Origin: Atopobium sp. oral taxon 416
GTDB lineage: Bacteria; Actinomycetota; Coriobacteriia; Coriobacteriales; Atopobiaceae
Length of the DNA: 64,000 nt
Assembly: GCF_018128285.1 (NCBI RefSeq)
Contig: NZ_CP072380.1
Coordinates: 2,790,001 to 2,854,000, forward strand
Direction of reading: 5' to 3'
The notes beneath the pieces are model-generated. The model did not search any database, was not told the DNA's origin, and saw nothing but the letters and a program-made list of their open reading frames with translations. Numbering within the stretch: position 1 is the stretch's first letter; each line of letters starts with the position of its first letter. This document shows, in pieces, positions 42,291 through 51,036 of this stretch. Made by a program: the position numbers and the translations under genes.

Positions 42291-44204
42291 TCAGGCCTGA
42301 AGCGCCTGTCGTGCCTCTCTGAAGTCACACGACTGGGAAAGCCGGTCGACCATACGCTGGTCCTGAGCGACCGAGACTATCTCGTCGTAGTAGCGTATAA
42401 TATCCGCCCCACTTAGATCGCTACGAATGGGGGTTCCCAGCAGGAAGACGACCTCTATAGCCCCGCCGCCATAGCTGACGGGATGGTGAAAAACACCAAG
42501 CGCCAGCACCACGGCGTGACTTGTACTTTGCGCGCAGTGCGGGAGGGCGACGGAGGTTCCGAAGATCGTGGGCCGCTGTGTCTCACGCTCGCACAGCCGG
42601 TCAGCAAAGCCCGCGTCCAGCTCGCCGGCAGCCGTCAGGTTACGCACCATGCCCATAACGGCGGGCAGGTACCCGCCCTGCGCGCTCAGCACGAAGAAGT
42701 GCCGCTCGTCCAGATGACTCGCAATGGCCACGTGCACACCAGTCGTCGCAAACGACAGCGGTATAGCCCACGAGAGAGAGCGCTGTATGCGCCCCGCAAG
42801 CTCGACGGGATCGAACACCTCGTTGATCAACAGCACCGGCACGGCAGTCTCGAAGGGCAGCACCGTCGTGCTGAGAACGATGTCAAACTTCTCGAGCACG
42901 GGAGCCGATACCTCGGAGCGTGTGAAAAGCGACACCTCCGCCTTGCTCTCGTCAAGCGAGCGGCGCAACTGGGACTCTATGAAGAAGGCCGTAATGCGCT
43001 CTGAGCCGCCCACGATGGCGATGCGCGCGACGCGCCGTGAGGAGCGGCGCTGGTGCTCCAGGATGACACTTAGGTACTCAGCTAGGTATCCACGCTCATC
43101 ATCGGTCAGGGGAAGGCCAAGACGCTTGTCCAGAACCTGGCTCGCTATGCCCGTGGCCTCCCACTCCAGAGGGTAGTGACTCCGCATGTCCTCGACCATC
43201 GGGTTCTTGAGGCGAATCGAGTAGCGCAGGCGGTTGAGCATGGCCTTCAGGTGGTATAGGAACTCACACGTTAGGTCGCCAAGCGAAATCGGAACGTTAA
43301 GGTCGTCCGATATGGCCTTCACGAGGCTCTGAGCAAGTGCTAAGATATCGGTGTCAAGCTCGACGGGCATGACGTCAGATACGTCCCCCGGGACCCGCGC
43401 GCCCATGACGGAAAGGGCGACGAACACCCGCTCGTTCTTGGGATAGGTGCACCCTGTGACCGCCCCAATCTCGCTCACGAGCGCGTCGACAAGACCAAAC
43501 GCGACTCCCTCGAAGACACCGTGCGCCAGATTGCCAAGGCTCCGTATGGTGTGGCCACCAGAAAAGCGATCCACCATGACCGTGCTGTAGCGCATGAGTG
43601 CTGTGAGCACATTCTGCTCGGAGGAGATGCGCCGTGCCCCCGCGCGCACCACATTCGCCACTGCCTCGGGAAGTTCCTTGTCCCCATAGGCGGGCTCAAA
43701 GGCCCTCTCAATCGCATAGAGGCGAAGCTGTATCTCATCCCCGTCGAGCCAGAGTCCGCTGTTGGGCTTTCCCAATATGGAGATGCCATAAGGTGCCGCG
43801 TCCTGCTTCAGCTGGCGTGTGACGGTCGTAAGGGTGCTCCTGCTCATATGGAGCTTGTTGGCGAGCACCTCGGTGGTGACGGGGCCGGTGGCATGCAGGA
43901 GCAAGCCAAAGAGTCTGCCCTCTCGCCACTGTGCACTATCTTCGCGGGCGGGCTCCCCTGCTTTGAGCAGGCCTGCCAGCTTCGACGCATAGCCCTGAGA
44001 GTCATACACGAGCATGTTGAGGACGCCTTGGTGCGCTTCCAGCGATGCCGTGCCATCAAGCAGCTCGTTCAGCCGCGCGACATCATCGCGCGCCGAGCGG
44101 ACGCTCACGCCCAGGCGCGCCGCAAGCTCCTCGAAGGTTCCCGTTGAGTTCTTGGCGAAGTAGCTGGCTATAGCCACGATGCGATTGTTGACTATCGGGC
44201 TCAC
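42291..44204 (-). CDS. gutR: PRD-containing sorbitol operon regulator (GutR-like, BglG/MtlR type)
   Basis: A 637-residue regulator. N-terminal helix-turn-helix domains (GTFEELAARLGVSVRSARDDV, and VTTEVLANKLHMSRSTLTTVTRQL) are followed by two PTS regulation domains (about 190-400), an EIIB-like domain near 405-490 (RVARIAIVGGSERITAF), and a C-terminal EIIA-like domain with the phospho-histidine site SVALPHCAQSTSHAV. The EIIB-like loop has no cysteine, so that site is probably not phosphorylated. Phosphorylation by PTS proteins should tune activation of the gut operon. The start is GTG at 44204 behind a GAGGGGG run. Confidence 0.87.
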   Translation of the reverse strand: MSPIVNNRIVAIASYFAKNSTGTFEELAARLGVSVRSARDDVARLNELLDGTASLEAHQGVLNMLVYDSQGYASKLAGLLKAGEPAREDSAQWREGRLFGLLLHATGPVTTEVLANKLHMSRSTLTTVTRQLKQDAAPYGISILGKPNSGLWLDGDEIQLRLYAIERAFEPAYGDKELPEAVANVVRAGARRISSEQNVLTALMRYSTVMVDRFSGGHTIRSLGNLAHGVFEGVAFGLVDALVSEIGAVTGCTYPKNERVFVALSVMGARVPGDVSDVMPVELDTDILALAQSLVKAISDDLNVPISLGDLTCEFLYHLKAMLNRLRYSIRLKNPMVEDMRSHYPLEWEATGIASQVLDKRLGLPLTDDERGYLAEYLSVILEHQRRSSRRVARIAIVGGSERITAFFIESQLRRSLDESKAEVSLFTRSEVSAPVLEKFDIVLSTTVLPFETAVPVLLINEVFDPVELAGRIQRSLSWAIPLSFATTGVHVAIASHLDERHFFVLSAQGGYLPAVMGMVRNLTAAGELDAGFADRLCERETQRPTIFGTSVALPHCAQSTSHAVVLALGVFHHPVSYGGGAIEVVFLLGTPIRSDLSGADIIRYYDEIVSVAQDQRMVDRLSQSCDFREARQALQA

Positions 44205-44274
44205 AGCCGCCGTCCCCCCCCCTCACATGCGCACGCCAACGTGCCCTATGCCACGATTCCGCCGAGCGTGACGC

Positions 44275-45075
44275 CTAGCCGCGCGACTTTCCTCCCGAGA
44301 CGTTGATAGTGGTGCCGGTGATGTAGCCTGCACGGTCGGATGCCAGGAAGGCGACCGTCCAACCCACCTCGTCAAGCTTGCCGGGCCTGCCGATGGGAAT
44401 TGACTTCTTATAGTCAGTGTTAAGTTTGTCGGGCGTGGTGCCCCGCGTGTAGGCAAGCGCCTCCTCGTAGGCGGGCGTCCTGAGGCCGGTGGCTTCCATG
44501 ATGTCGGGCGCCACGGCCACGACGCGGACACCGTGCGGGCTAATCTCCTTGCCCCATGACCTCGTAAAGGAATCGACAGCGCCCTTGGTCGCCGAGTACG
44601 CCGACTGGCCGACCGAGCCCTCCTTGCCGGATGCGGACGACATATTGACAATGACTCCCTTGCCCTGCTTGATCATCTGGCGTGCGCAGGCCTGCGCGAC
44701 GAGGAAGAGCCCCTTGACGTTGACATTGAACATGAGGTCGAAGTCCTTGACGTTGAGCTCATACTCGGGCCGCTCGCCCTTGACGTCAACGAGCAGGCGT
44801 GGCCTGTTGAGGCCGGCGTTGTTAACCAGGATATCGATGGAGCCGTACCTGTCGATGACTGTCTTCGCCATGGCGTTGACGCTGTCAGGATCGGCGACGT
44901 TGCACTTGATGCAATACATGCCCGCGAGCTCTTCGCCCGTCTCGACGGTGAGGTCGGCAACCACCACTGTGGCCCCCACCGCCTTGAGCACCTCGGCCAC
45001 GTGCTTGCCAATGCCCGACGCCGCGCCCGTCACGATTGCGACCTTCTCCTCAAGCCCAAGCCACTGCTTTTCCAC
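44275..45075 (-). CDS. gutF: Sorbitol-6-phosphate 2-dehydrogenase (short-chain dehydrogenase)
   Basis: Oxidises sorbitol 6-phosphate to fructose 6-phosphate with NAD. The 266-residue protein has the SDR nucleotide-binding TGAASGIGKH near residue 14, NNAGLNRP, the catalytic Ser-Tyr-Lys set (MSSASGKEGSVGQSAYSATKGA), and a C-terminal ITGTTINVSGGKS. The GTG at 45075 follows AGGAAGGA at good distance. The longer open frame upstream carries no family homology. It heads the operon gutF-gutR-gutM-srlA-srlE-srlB. The function rests on the sorbitol-PTS context and this gene order. Confidence 0.85.
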   Translation of the reverse strand: MEKQWLGLEEKVAIVTGAASGIGKHVAEVLKAVGATVVVADLTVETGEELAGMYCIKCNVADPDSVNAMAKTVIDRYGSIDILVNNAGLNRPRLLVDVKGERPEYELNVKDFDLMFNVNVKGLFLVAQACARQMIKQGKGVIVNMSSASGKEGSVGQSAYSATKGAVDSFTRSWGKEISPHGVRVVAVAPDIMEATGLRTPAYEEALAYTRGTTPDKLNTDYKKSIPIGRPGKLDEVGWTVAFLASDRAGYITGTTINVSGGKSRG

Positions 45076-45395
45076 GGTACGTTTCCTTCCTCTTCGATAC
45101 GCCTCATGCAAGGCCCCCTTGTCCGGGAGCCTCGTTACCCGTGAATATACCTGCGGCGTTGCCACGCAATAGCGTTGCCCTTCGCAGCCATACTGCAGAC
45201 GGCTGAACGAATGGCACAGCTGCGCGACCAGCTCAGCCATGCGGTGCCCTCGGCCGTGCGGCGGCTTCAGCTGCGCGATGGACCCTGCGTCCCCAAATCC
45301 TTAGCAGGCTTCTCGAACTTTCTTTAACATGTCTCCTGGCTTGCGTGATTCCCCAGATTGCGATATTGGGCCGAGAGGAGATACGCAAACTCGAG

Positions 45396-45899
45396 CTACC
45401 TCATCTTGGGTGCTCTGGGAAACTCGTTCTTCAGCTCATGGGTGTAGGAGCGACTGTGACGCGTTAGGATGTCATAGCTCATCTCGCAGCCCTTGCTCGT
45501 CTCCTGCGGCAAGGTCTGCCTAATCTCGGAAGGAAGCTCCTTGGCAGGGGCGTAGTCACCCTGCTCCAGGTAGAAGTTGAATTTCTTGACGATTGGCTCA
45601 TGGCACTGGTGCACGGGAACCCGCGTGCCAAGCAGCTCCGCTATAGGGCGCCCTGCACGTTCACCGCCGCCCCGTTGGACGTATGCATTGAAGCGAGCAA
45701 TCTCCGTGCCGTAGCGCCCGAACACGAACGACGGGAGGCCCCTCTAGAGATACCAATCGAGGAGGTCGAAGTCTCCTATCGCAAAGAGGGCATCCGCCTT
45801 TGCTCTGACGACGTAGCGTAGCAGCGATGTCACCAGGTCGTAGACGATGATGCCCACAAAGACCGCAACCAGCGCAATCGTGGTGGCTGTTCCGCTCAT
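45396..45899 (-). pseudogene. Small membrane protein gene with an in-frame amber codon
   Basis: The ATG at 45899 starts a frame with one N-terminal membrane helix (IALVAVFVGIIVYDLV) and then LLRYVVRAKADALFAIGDFD. At codon 52 a TAG (45746-45744) interrupts DWYL and RGLPSFVFGRYG. The same frame then stays open for 115 codons to a stop at 45396 (HEPIVKKFNFYLEQGDYAPA, TSKGCEMSYDILTR). I do not recognise the family. It probably is a single gene inactivated by one substitution. It lies upstream of gutF on the same strand but is separated by about 320 bp. Confidence 0.55.
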
Positions 45900-45923
45900 G
45901 GCACCCCCAATCACCCGTGCCCG

Positions 45924-46119
45924 TCAAAGCTCCGGCACCGTGGCAAGGGCGTAGTCCTCCGCCTCCGTGCTCCAGATGCCATGCGTCTTCGCAAGGATGG
46001 CTCCCAGCTCGGAGGCCGAGCCTATGTCAGACAGCTCGCGCAGTGCAAGGCGCTTGTACGTATAGACGAGTCCCTCCCCGCCAAGCTCGTCGTGCTCATG
46101 AACTGCTTGTCCAGGAGGA
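45924..46119 (-). CDS. C-terminal fragment of an unknown gene, cut by an IS end
   Basis: An open frame ending at 45924 reads DELGGEGLVYTYKRLALREL, then SDIGSASELGAILAKTHG and ALATVPEL. It runs up to the IS end at 46122, where upstream coding has been lost. It ends about 25 bp before the membrane-protein gene, so the two may have been an operon. No family was recognised. Confidence 0.4.
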
Positions 46120-46121
46120 AT

Positions 46122-46356
46122 TGATCTGGACCCCACATTCCGCACACCGAAAACGGAATCGCGAAATAGTTCGATTCCGTATGACAGCGGGCTCCGAGAG
46201 GATAGGAGTTTCGTATATGATCGATGGCAAGTTCACGAAGGAAGAGCACACCTATCTCATCTCGCTCGACGCGCTGGACGAGCTCAGGGCAAGATCGCTC
46301 GTCTATTTGAAGCACTTCAGGGAAGAGTGCATGTGACCTGTGTCGATATTTCGGAC
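46122..46356 (+). pseudogene. Left-end fragment 2 of the IS-associated HTH element, cut by IS30 copy 2
   Basis: Begins TGATCTGGACCCCACATTCC and carries an ORF MIDGKFTKEEHTYLISLDAL continuing RSLVYLKHFREECM and then a stop. A hairpin formed by CGGAATCGCGAA and TTCGATTCCG lies at its head. Similar heads occur at 31856 and 56137. The rest of the element is missing; IS30 copy 2 starts at 46357. Confidence 0.5.
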
Positions 46357-47429
46357 GGCGGATTAGCATTCTAAGTGCAACAGGATAGCCCGCTGAATGC
46401 AAGCGTGGCACACTCCGGAAGGCTACGATGTTGGTTGTCTCAATCAACGTCAAAAGCTAGAAGGAATGTGCCACTACAAGCATCGTAAGCCTACAGGAGA
46501 GGGACTGCATAGCCGAGCTGCATGGCACAAGGGAAGGCCAATCGGCTATATCGCGGCAGAGATCGGCAGGGACAGCTCCAGCGTCTGCCACAAGCTCAAG
46601 AGGAACGGCCGCTACGGACGCTTTAGGGCATGTACTGCTCAAAAGGAGGGCGGATGAGCGCCGCAGGAGATGCAGGGCGAAATCAGACCCTGCGCTTGCA
46701 CAGAAGGTGCGCTTACTCATCATGGACAGACACTGGTCCCTGGAGGAGATAGACGACATTTCAGGCTCGAGGGTGGCGGCAGGTGCGTCGTTGAGCCTGC
46801 CGACTATTCTTACAGGCAGGTCCAAGCCATCGCCCTTGACCTGCCGGGATCCAGCCCCGAAGGCCAGGTGCGGCGCCACCTGCGCAGGAAGGGGCCTAAG
46901 ACGAGGGGCAAGATCGAGATCTTACACAGCGTAAAGGAGAGGCCCAAGCAGGCCAATGTAGGCTCGCGCCTCGAAGACTTGGCAGACGACACGCTCGTGG
47001 CAGCCGGGCCCGTGTGCCTGCTTATGCTTGCCGACAGGGCAGTGAGGCTGCTTGCCGCGGAAAGAGCCACCACGACAGCGGAAGCGTCTCTAAGGCCGAG
47101 GTCGGACTTTTGCAGGGACGTCCCCTTAAGACGCTCACTTCCGGATAGGGGCAAGCAGCTCGCAGGGCATGCAGATGTCACAGATGCCCTTTGAGGCGTG
47201 CAGTTCTACTTCTGCGACCCTCACCATCTATGGCAGAAGCTAACAGTTAAGAACACCAACGGGCTCCTGCTAGAGTTCTTCCCCTAAGGGCAGCGACTTC
47301 GGTAAGGTCACAAACGAGGAGGTGCAGCATGCGGTGGAGCTGATCTGTGACAGGCCAAGGAAGGTCCTTGGATACAGGACAGCCAACGAGGTCTTTAGGG
47401 AGATGTTGCACTCAGCTTGACAATCTGCC
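46357..47429 (+). mobile_element. IS30-family element copy 2, decayed
   Basis: A 1073-bp element with terminal repeats GGCGGATTAGCATTCTAAGT and the complement GGCAGATTGTCAAGCTGAGT. It reads forward as IS30 transposase in pieces: GRPIGYIAAEIGRDSSSVCH, MDRHWSLEEIDDI, VHRTC-type DDE text DTLVAAGPVCLLMLADRA, and RPRKVLGYRTANEVFREMLH near 47400. It has the same frameshift after CTAQK, the same TGA before GVQFYFCDPHH and the same extra T after FFP as copy 1. No target duplication is visible. Confidence 0.82.
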
Positions 47430-47529
47430 GTGGCAAAGAAAGACCTCTCTACGGCACTATCGCACAGGTGCCCTAAGCGGCTGCAGGAGAGCCTCACATC
47501 GTTTCTCTTAAGCCCACAGAGCAGACAAG

Positions 47530-47775
47530 CCTAAGAGGTGTATTGGGCACCTTTGTCTGAATGAAAGACTGCATTTTCTGCCACATATCCTCGACACTGA
47601 GCCACTTCCAGTGCGTCTACCACAATATCGGCTCCTGTTCTATCTGACAGCGATCAAGCCCACCACCATGTAGGTGTTCAGCTCTCACACAGCAAGAAAG
47701 ATAGAGCCAGCCCTTTTCTGTGGAGAGATAGGTAATATCTCCAACAAGCTTATAGGTGGAGTCAGGGCTTGTTAA
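47530..47775 (-). pseudogene. IS3-family OrfB fragment
   Basis: On the minus strand the text KLVGDITYLSTEKGWLYLSC (first catalytic Asp region) and later VAENAVFHSDKGAQYT (second Asp region) can be read with frame changes between. The C-terminal Glu part and the N terminus are absent. Confidence 0.6.
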
Positions 47776-47860
47776 CGCCGGGAGATAATCGCCACCTAGC
47801 GCCGGGGGATTCTGGCCGTTTCCAGCCGGACGATATTCGCCAATGTACCGGCATCCGGAA
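47775..47860. repeat. Probable terminal repeat region of an IS21-family element
   Basis: Contains spaced related units around GCCGGGAGATAATCGCC, GCGCCGGGGGATTCTGGCC and GCCGGACGATATTCGCC. IS21-family ends commonly carry several such spaced repeats, and an istB remnant begins just to the right. Confidence 0.4.
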
Positions 47861-47901
47861 ATGCTATCTATGACTGCGCAAGGGGCCCCGAAGCCTCTGC
47901 A

Positions 47902-48670
47902 CTAGAGGCCCATCGTGCCGGAGCCCCTCTGCCTCACTGCCTCCACAGAATAGGTGTCGAGCCCGTATCCCCTGTAGCTGGGGCCCCGCATCATGAAGAC
48001 TGAGGCATCGTCGAAGAGCCGGTCGAAGGCGCACAGCAGCGCATCCTCGCCCGTGAATGAGCCCTTCCAGTCGCCCGGGGACATGTTGCTGGTGAGTATC
48101 ATCGTGCTCGGGCCATTCTTCTCGTAGCGGCGCTCGACGCGAAGAACATGTCGGTGCATGCCCTGTCGAATGTGCACCTGCCAATCTCATCCACGATGAG
48201 GCACGACGACTTGACGAGGGCCGCCACCTCCCGCTGGACGGACCCGCGCCCGGCTGCCCTGGAGAGCCTGTCGCGCAGCTCGCTTGCCTTGAGACAGTAG
48301 GTCTTCAGCCCCTTCATGCAGCATTCGCGCTCATATGCCTGTGCGAGGTGTGTCTTGCCGATGCCCTCGGGGCCTATGAAGGCGATGTTCCTGTGTGCAG
48401 GGAGCCTGTGGAGCATGTCCGCATCGCGTCTCTGTATCCTTGTGAAGTCAAAGCCCTCAAACGTCTTCGGCTCCTTCGACGACAGCCTGCTGAGGCGCAG
48501 CAGCGTGTCCACCGTCTTCTGCCTCTTCCGCTCGGCGAGATAGGAGAAGAGCGTCCTGACCGCAGCGATCTCGCTCTCGCCCATGCCCTTCTCGGATGCG
48601 AGCGTGGCAAGCTCCTGCACCGGGACATGGATGTCTATGGAGGCAGCGGCCTCGGCACTGTCCGAAAAAA
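47902..48670 (-). pseudogene. istB: IstB (IS21 helper ATPase) remnant, frameshifted
   Basis: IS21 transposition ATPase. The minus strand encodes VPVQELATLASEKGMGE, ERKRQKTVDTLLRL, the Walker A text GPEGIGKTHLAQAY, and a Walker B region CLIVDEIG. After a frameshift near 48130 it continues as RRYEKNGPSTMILTSN, LLCAFDRLFDDAS and RGYGLDTYSVEA to a stop near 47902. The N-terminal end is joined in frame to an IS3 OrfA. istA is not present here. Confidence 0.75.
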
Positions 48671-49031
48671 CGATACAGGTCAGTCCTACGTCAGAGGCTC
48701 CTGGCAAAGAAGGCTGTGGCTTTTTTAGGAACTCGTTCTCGCTCTCGAGCTCGTGTATGTGCCTTCTCGCTGCGTCGAGCTCCTTCTGCTCGTCTGTCCT
48801 CTCCTGGGTAACCTTCCCGGTCTTCGAGTACTTGAGGATCCAGTCGTTCAGGGTCTTGTCGTTGATCCCGAGCTCTGCGACGCACTCTCTGATGCTCTTC
48901 TTCGGATCGGCCTTACGTGCCTTCCTGTAGTACCCGACGGCCTCGAGGCGATACTCCTGCGTGTACTGCCTGGGAAGCCTGTTCCTATCCCTGGACTTTG
49001 CCTTCTCGATCTCGCTTGCGCTTACCGACAT
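48099..49031 (-). CDS. Chimeric ORF: IS3-family OrfA joined in frame to IstB
   Basis: Starts at ATG 49031 (GGAG upstream) with an IS3 OrfA: RQYTQEYRLEAVGYYRKARK, the HTH ECVAELGINDKTLNDWILKY, and a leucine-zipper region HIHELESENEFLKK. The frame then passes over the A-rich IS3 slippery site (about 48725) and runs directly into IstB text from about residue 125 until the IstB frameshift. OrfB is almost wholly missing. A fused protein of about 310 residues could be made, but the arrangement looks like a recombination scar between two elements. Confidence 0.55.
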   Translation of the reverse strand: MSVSASEIEKAKSRDRNRLPRQYTQEYRLEAVGYYRKARKADPKKSIRECVAELGINDKTLNDWILKYSKTGKVTQERTDEQKELDAARRHIHELESENEFLKKPQPSLPGASDVGLTCIVFSDSAEAAASIDIHVPVQELATLASEKGMGESEIAAVRTLFSYLAERKRQKTVDTLLRLSRLSSKEPKTFEGFDFTRIQRRDADMLHRLPAHRNIAFIGPEGIGKTHLAQAYERECCMKGLKTYCLKASELRDRLSRAAGRGSVQREVAALVKSSCLIVDEIGRCTFDRACTDMFFASSAATRRMARAR

Positions 49032-49144
49032 CTCATCGCTCCAATCTGCTGGTGTTGGTGGGTGGGCATTTGGGCAGAGGATAACCACTGCCAGTCCCTG
49101 CTGTCCCCCTGTCCACCAAAAGATTACAGCGCACTGATTACAAC

Positions 49145-50026
49145 CTATCTCCGAAAGGGCCAGATGCCACAGCTCAGCTTCTCTATCGCAGCAGCGACCG
49201 CGTCATCCGTACAGGCGCCGATATGCCACGTCGCAGCTGCCGCAGCCTCATCAGTCGCATTCGAGACCGCGACGGAGTTCTCTACGGCGTCGAACATCGT
49301 AAGGTCGTTGTTCGCATCGCCGAAGACGACGACCTCGTCTGTCGTGCAGCCCAAAGCCTCGCAGAGCACCTCGATGCCACGTCCCTTGTTCCAACCAGCA
49401 GGCATGACATTGAGATAGCCAGGAAATGCCAGATCGAAATCGAGTCCCTTTGCTTCTCTACTCAGAGCATCGACAAGCTTCTGCGTCTCGGGACGCGTAA
49501 TGCCGGTACGGAATATGTTCGCCTTCGTAATCGTTCCGTTGGGCAGCGTGTCTCTCATCTCAGCGGCCTCGGCATATGCCGGGAAGGACTCAGAAAGCTC
49601 TTCCCGTGTCCCGCGCACGATATAGGACTTTCTGTCCTCGAAGCAAAGAAACCCACACCCCGGATGATACTCGAGCACATCCAGAAGGCCCGTAAGGGCC
49701 TCGTGACCGAAGTATTCATGATGGATGCAGGTGCCCTCAAGATAGATCTCGAGGCCGTTCGTGGTCACAGCTGTGGCACAGCACGCCTCATCTCCCGAAA
49801 ACATCGGTGCGATCCAGCTTCTGGCCCTGCCTGAAGAGGGGCCTATCGGTATCCCTACAGAAAGCGCCTTCCGGAATGCCTCATGCGTCCTTGCACTCAC
49901 GGTCTTTGCCCCCTTAGGCAGGATCGTGCTGTCCATATCGGAAAGGATGAGGCGGCACTTGTACACGCTGCCATCCTGTGTAATCTCTTTCACTGCATCT
50001 TCTTTCTGCTCGTGCCTCTCAGACAT
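49145..50026 (-). CDS. HAD-superfamily (Cof type) phosphatase, second of a pair
   Basis: A 293-residue HAD-IIB hydrolase. Motif I is LILSDMDSTILP, motif II SSGRA, the lysine of motif III lies in GTITKANIFRTG, and motif IV is VVVFGDANNDLTMFDAV. A large cap domain lies between motifs II and III. Such enzymes dephosphorylate sugar phosphates or similar small molecules. Its ATG overlaps the end of the upstream HAD gene by 8 bp, so the two are co-translated. An in-frame start 15 codons earlier is less likely because MSERHEQKED lies at the overlap. Substrate unknown. Confidence 0.8.
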   Translation of the reverse strand: MSERHEQKEDAVKEITQDGSVYKCRLILSDMDSTILPKGAKTVSARTHEAFRKALSVGIPIGPSSGRARSWIAPMFSGDEACCATAVTTNGLEIYLEGTCIHHEYFGHEALTGLLDVLEYHPGCGFLCFEDRKSYIVRGTREELSESFPAYAEAAEMRDTLPNGTITKANIFRTGITRPETQKLVDALSREAKGLDFDLAFPGYLNVMPAGWNKGRGIEVLCEALGCTTDEVVVFGDANNDLTMFDAVENSVAVSNATDEAAAAATWHIGACTDDAVAAAIEKLSCGIWPFRR

Positions 50027-50807
50027 AGCCCAGATGTGCCAGTGCATGGGCAACCCCGTCGTGATGCACATCGTCGGTCACAATGGTTGCCACTTCCTTT
50101 GTTGTAGAAGACGCGTTACCCATGACCACTGCGATATCGGCTGCACGCAGGAGTGGGATATCGTTTTCCGAATCGCCGAAGGCAAGCGTGCGTCCGACGG
50201 GTCCGCTCTCCTCTTCTAGCGCAAGGACGAGGTCGTGTGCCGCCACATCCTTACCGACACCGGGGCACACAAGCTCGTAGTAGTCGGGAGCGGACTGGTA
50301 ACAGGTAAAGTGAGTCTGGAAGAAACTGCTCTCGCGGTAGTGCCCAAAATCAAAGTAGCGGAAGGCCAGCTTTCCCGCCTCAAGAGAGGGCAGAACAGAC
50401 TTCAGATCCTCCATGCTCTCGACCTGCTCCGCATGCCACTCGAAGCCGCACCGCTCACCCGCGAAGGCCCTCCCCTCGGGTCCGCTGGAAAGGATCCCCA
50501 TCTTGTGGCAAAGGGCTTCGGCAAGCGCTTCCGCAAGATCTGATTCCGGGATGAAATGTGCAGAGACGCGCTTCCCATCCAGGAGAGCCAGAGCCCCATC
50601 GAAGCAGAGCATACCTCTGAACGGCAAATCCTTAAGGCAGGCAGGAATGCCCTGAGGGGCCCTTCCAGTAGAAAGCAGGGCGACATTACCGAGCTCGCAG
50701 AAACGCCTGATAGCATGCTTCGAGACTTCGGTGGCCTCGTTTCCCCAGCCGGTCTTCGGGTCCCGCCATATTAGCGTATTGTCGATATCAAAGAATGCCA
50801 TATCCAT
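50019..50807 (-). CDS. HAD-superfamily (Cof type) phosphatase, first of a pair
   Basis: A 262-residue HAD-IIB hydrolase. Motif I is MAFFDIDNTLIW, motif II LLSTGRAPQ, and motif IV TLAFGDSENDIPLLRAA. The cap region contains GRAFAGERCGFEW. The ATG at 50807 (MDMAFFD) follows GAGGGAG. The longer open frame upstream has no homology. It is transcribed divergently from arcA across a gap of about 230 bp and overlaps the second HAD gene. The pair resembles a duplicated gene set but the two are clearly different in sequence. Confidence 0.82.
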   Translation of the reverse strand: MDMAFFDIDNTLIWRDPKTGWGNEATEVSKHAIRRFCELGNVALLSTGRAPQGIPACLKDLPFRGMLCFDGALALLDGKRVSAHFIPESDLAEALAEALCHKMGILSSGPEGRAFAGERCGFEWHAEQVESMEDLKSVLPSLEAGKLAFRYFDFGHYRESSFFQTHFTCYQSAPDYYELVCPGVGKDVAAHDLVLALEEESGPVGRTLAFGDSENDIPLLRAADIAVVMGNASSTTKEVATIVTDDVHHDGVAHALAHLGYV

Positions 50808-51036
50808 CCGCGCGCTCCCTCGCCTCTGCGTTCCCCCAAAGTATACCGGGTCAAAACATCTCCCGTCCGCTCTCATGCGGACCCCACTAAACAGGGGGAA
50901 AGGCCCCCAGAAACACGACACTTTCGGAGCGTCACGTTTCGGATGCCTTTTGGTTTTGGATATCTATATGGGTATGTAATAGGCTAGCCAACGTTGGTTG
51001 GCACATCCTGTACAGGAAAAGGAAGCGAGGCTCAAG

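Noticed and set aside
47775-47860. Spaced repeats suggesting a CRISPR array
   Set aside because: Only about three short, diverged units without regular spacers or cas genes. They fit IS21-type terminal repeats better.
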